A DNA stretch of 64,000 nt from Alicycliphilus denitrificans_A (lineage in GTDB: Bacteria; Pseudomonadota; Gammaproteobacteria; Burkholderiales; Burkholderiaceae_C), in the NCBI RefSeq assembly GCF_044792555.1, contig NZ_CP126238.1, positions 2,914,001 to 2,978,000 on the forward strand, written 5' to 3'. A program made the translations under genes and the position numbers. Of this stretch, positions 61,775-64,000 are shown piece after piece. The notes below the pieces were generated by a model. That model was not told the origin of the DNA and did no database searches. It worked only from the letters and a program-made list of their open reading frames with translations. Numbering within the stretch: position 1 is the stretch's first letter; each line of letters begins with the position of its first letter.

Positions 61775-62499
61775 GGCGCCACCACCTTCCAGGTGCGCAG
61801 CGGCGTGGGCGCGGGCAGTGGCGGCTCCGGCTGATAGAGCACGGCATCGTCGCGTTCTATGTAATACATGTCTGCGGAGCCCGCCAGGTAGCGGTCAGGA
61901 GTTTTCAAGATGGTCGTGACCAGCACTTCGGTGCGTGTCGGCCCGCCCGCTGCGGCGCCCTGGGTATGGCGCTGCGCGATATCGATCGCCAGGCCGGCCC
62001 CCACCCCGATGGCCGTGGCCACGCCCGGCAGCAGCACGCGGTCCGAATAATGCGTTTCCCAATCGCGCCACACGCCTACACCGGTGCCCAACAAGGTCCA
62101 GGGCGTGGGAATGGGCAGATTGCTGGGCACGGACGCCCGGTGCTGCACCACCTGGGTCTGCAGCTCCAGCTCAACGCCCGTCGGTACCGTAGACAGGGCG
62201 ACGCCCCTGTCCAAAAGGCGCACCCTCAGCAGCTTCAGAAAGCCCTGGTTGAAGCTGGAGCCGTCCGCCACCGTGAGGTGGATCGGGTGTTCGCCCGCAG
62301 GCCAAGCGGCGATCTTCTCGGCCACGCGCGCGGCCACATCGTCCGCCAGCAAGTCCCAGTGATGCACCGCCCGCGCCTTTTTCTGGCCCGTGGCGGGGTA
62401 GTTGTCGGCGCGCGGCACGTCCAGGGTGCCGCAACCCGCCAGCAGGGCCGCAGCCAACAAGGCCGCGAGGGCCGGAGCACAGGAAATGGAAGAAGACAT
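61771..62499 (-). CDS. Putative lipoprotein coupled to FlgO
   Basis: This 242-residue protein has a lipobox LLAGC with C23. A mature domain (HWDLLADDVAARVAEKI near residues 45-62) is followed by a Gly/Ala-rich hydrophobic stretch (VATAIGVGAGLAIDIAQ), and the C-terminus is Pro-rich. The start MSSSIS at 62499 gives a proper signal peptide; the frame is open upstream without homology. It overlaps flgO by four bases, so the two are made together. I do not recognise the family; it may be an outer-membrane partner of FlgO in motility. Confidence 0.72.
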   Translation of the reverse strand: MSSSISCAPALAALLAAALLAGCGTLDVPRADNYPATGQKKARAVHHWDLLADDVAARVAEKIAAWPAGEHPIHLTVADGSSFNQGFLKLLRVRLLDRGVALSTVPTGVELELQTQVVQHRASVPSNLPIPTPWTLLGTGVGVWRDWETHYSDRVLLPGVATAIGVGAGLAIDIAQRHTQGAAAGGPTRTEVLVTTILKTPDRYLAGSADMYYIERDDAVLYQPEPPLPAPTPLRTWKVVAP

Positions 62500-62627
62500 G
62501 CTCCCGATGATAGGCAGGCAGGCCGCGTGCAATCGATGCAACAGCGCCGGATTTCCCGCCCAAAGCCTAGGTTTCGCCATCATGGCCATGATTAACATAC
62601 CGTGACAATTGCAACACCAAGCCCGAT

Positions 62628-63857
62628 ATGAAACCGATGCGCACCACACACCCACTTGCGTTCCTGCTGGCCATGAGCGCCACCCTGGCAGGCTGCGGCG
62701 GCTCGACGGACAAGTCCACCTCTGCGCCGCCACCCCCGCCGCCGCCGCCCGGGGTTGTCAGCCTGCAGTTTCTGAACCATGCCCATGCCAACGTGTTCGA
62801 CCAGGGCTCGACCACGAACACCCTGTCCGTGCAAGCCACCAGAGATGGCGGCAACGCGGACAGCATCCCCGTCATTTTCTCCGCCGCTCCTGGGACGGTA
62901 AGCCCGACCTCCATCCTGCCGAAGGGCGGGGTTGCCTCCACGACACTGAGCGTGCCCGTTGCAGCCGCCACGGGCGCCATGTCGATCACGGCCAGTGCCA
63001 CGGCCACCAACAAGGTCACGCAAACCTTCCCGGCCTACATACGCCCCGCTCCCGACAGGCTGCAAGTGCTGGTGCCCGCTTATTTCAGCGCCAGCAACGC
63101 GGCCGCCTGGACTGCTCTCACCACGGGCGCCCAAAGCTATCCGGACGTCAAGATCAACGTCGTCGTGAAACCCGACAACGCCGCCAGCGGCATCATCCCC
63201 GCAGGCACCTACACGCCGGACAGCGCGCTCGTCACCGCAATCGACGCACTCAAGGCCGCACACCCCAACACCAAGGTGTTTGGCTATGTCGCCACCGGCG
63301 GCGGCACCAACGGCACGATTTCATTGACCGATGTCAAAACCACCATCAGCCAATACGCCACGCACTACAACACCAAGATCGATGGCTTTTACCTGGACGG
63401 CATGGCAGTCGAGCGCAACCTCATCGCGTCGTTCTACCAACCCCTCTCTGCCCACATCGCGGCGACCACGGGCCTGGGAACAACGCCTCCTCTCGTGGTC
63501 GGGAATCCCGGCGCCTATCCCCACAAGGACTATGCAGGCCTTGTCAATGTGCTGGTGACTTACAACGGCTCCGCCACCAACTACCAGACCACGGATCCAC
63601 AGACCTCCAGCGCCTCGTGGGTCTACGACGGGCAGAACGCCGCGCAGGCCATGCAGGTGCATACGGCCAGCACCTGCTCTGACATGAAGGCAGCCGTGGC
63701 CCGGGCCCATTTGCCACGCATGAATACCGGCTGGGTCTTCGTCACCGACCAGACCATTAGCGCCCCCTGGTCTGCGCTGCCTGCCACCGCCTACTGGAAA
63801 TCCTTCCTGGGCACGGTGGACGCCACCAACAAGGGCAACTCCCTGCCCACCTGCTGA
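62628..63857 (+). CDS. Lipoprotein with spherulation-specific family 4 domain
   Basis: This 409-residue lipoprotein has lipobox TLAGC (C23), then an eight-proline linker, then an Ig/invasin-like beta domain (about residues 45-135, rich in Thr/Ser/Val). The C-terminal part matches spherulin-4-type TIM-barrel proteins (VLVPAYFSA, TKVFGYVAT, KIDGFYLDGM). Such proteins are related to glycosidase-like barrels (endo-alpha-1,4-galactosaminidase group); activity here is not shown. The DG pair in GFYLDG could be the catalytic region. A single C-terminal Cys ends the protein. It is convergent with ppc. Confidence 0.82.
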   Translation: MKPMRTTHPLAFLLAMSATLAGCGGSTDKSTSAPPPPPPPPGVVSLQFLNHAHANVFDQGSTTNTLSVQATRDGGNADSIPVIFSAAPGTVSPTSILPKGGVASTTLSVPVAAATGAMSITASATATNKVTQTFPAYIRPAPDRLQVLVPAYFSASNAAAWTALTTGAQSYPDVKINVVVKPDNAASGIIPAGTYTPDSALVTAIDALKAAHPNTKVFGYVATGGGTNGTISLTDVKTTISQYATHYNTKIDGFYLDGMAVERNLIASFYQPLSAHIAATTGLGTTPPLVVGNPGAYPHKDYAGLVNVLVTYNGSATNYQTTDPQTSSASWVYDGQNAAQAMQVHTASTCSDMKAAVARAHLPRMNTGWVFVTDQTISAPWSALPATAYWKSFLGTVDATNKGNSLPTC

Positions 63858-63864
63858 CGGCCTT

Positions 63865-63887
63865 GGGCGGCACCTGGGGTGCCGCCC
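63865..63887. terminator. Hairpin between convergent genes
   Basis: GGGCGGCACC and GGTGCCGCCC form a perfect 10-bp stem with a 3-base loop, 7 bases after the spherulin-like gene and just past the ppc stop. No T-run is present on either strand, so its strength as a terminator is uncertain. Confidence 0.55.
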
Positions 63888-63893
63888 AGCCTG

Positions 63894-64000
63894 TCAACCC
63901 GTATTGCGCAGCCCCGCCGCAATGCCGTTGATGCAGATGTGGATGCCGGTCTGCACGCGCTCGTCGTCCTGGCCGGCACGCCAGCGGCGCACCAGTTCCA
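63894..64000 (-). CDS. ppc: Phosphoenolpyruvate carboxylase, C-terminal end (partial)
   Basis: The last 34 codons on the minus strand encode VQTGIHICINGIAAGLRNTG and stop. This ending is the invariant C-terminus of PEP carboxylase, which makes oxaloacetate from PEP and bicarbonate; the final Gly is required for activity. The rest lies beyond the window. Confidence 0.9.
   Translation of the reverse strand, partial: ELVRRWRAGQDDERVQTGIHICINGIAAGLRNTG

Noticed and set aside
1..64000. CRISPR arrays, insertion sequences, prophage, tRNA or rRNA genes
   Set aside because: I found no regularly spaced repeats, transposase or integrase frames, terminal inverted repeats with target duplications, or tRNA-like cloverleaf sequences in the window.

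Overview
The window is high-GC DNA with dense, short-spaced genes and looks like a chromosome segment of a betaproteobacterium of the family Comamonadaceae (Acidovorax/Alicycliphilus-like). The reasons are the type IV minor-pilin order fimT-pilV-pilW-pilX-pilY1-pilE, the flhDC master regulator, the kdp layout, and many copies of a small dispersed intergenic repeat that I associate from memory with this family. The genus is an inference.

Layout. 1-2.3 kb: the end of mfd, a membrane protein and serB. 2.4-3.2 kb: a MetQ-like binding protein closed by a terminator. 3.4-11.6 kb: a complete kdpFABCDE potassium-uptake operon, preceded by an extra 33-residue microprotein and direct repeats that could bind KdpE. 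11.7-16.5 kb: the stress operon prkA(yeaG)-yeaH-spoVR on the minus strand, with a candidate sigma-54 promoter. 16.9-18.2 kb: divergent nsrR and ytfE (nitric-oxide response) with an NsrR-like operator between them. 18.4-25.5 kb: metabolic genes (DUF3820, aldo/keto reductase, slyX, PLP aminotransferase, Bug-type binding protein, amidase, divergent LysR regulator, nth). 25.9-31.5 kb: the late cobalamin genes cbiB, cobD/cobC-type, cobQ, then a cobalamin riboswitch, then bluB and cobT. 31.6-38.9 kb: the minor-pilin/PilY1 operon. 39.0-49.7 kb: polysaccharide genes (WbpM-type dehydratase, DegT aminotransferase, Wzc, Wzb, Wza), the divergent yjbH-type gene and a small lipoprotein. 50.0-57.0 kb: a heavy-metal RND efflux operon (czcI-like, czcC, small anchored protein, czcB, czcA, small periplasmic protein). 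57.1-60.0 kb: ahpF, ahpC and divergent bacterioferritin. 60.2-62.5 kb: flhD, flhC and, convergent to them, flgO plus a second lipoprotein. 62.6-63.9 kb: a spherulin-4-like lipoprotein. The far end is the 3' end of ppc.

How the parts work together. Kdp secures K+ under limitation. NsrR/YtfE, AhpC/AhpF and Bfr deal with NO, peroxide and iron. The efflux system exports metal cations. The pilin, exopolysaccharide and flagellar-regulator genes form a surface and motility block. The cobalamin genes attach DMB (BluB, CobT) and aminopropanol (CbiB, CobD) arms, with the riboswitch controlling the bluB-cobT half.

Most interesting signals: (1) the dispersed repeat family, with several copies lying inside coding sequence; (2) five C/G mononucleotide tracts of 8-10 bases, all clustered in the pilus/polysaccharide block, including C10 at the 5' end of pilW; (3) a strong terminator between ahpC and ahpF; (4) a perfect 10-bp inverted repeat in the wza/yjbH divergent promoter; (5) an abrupt AT-rich block in the adhesin part of pilY1. 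I saw no CRISPR array, insertion sequence, prophage, rRNA or tRNA.
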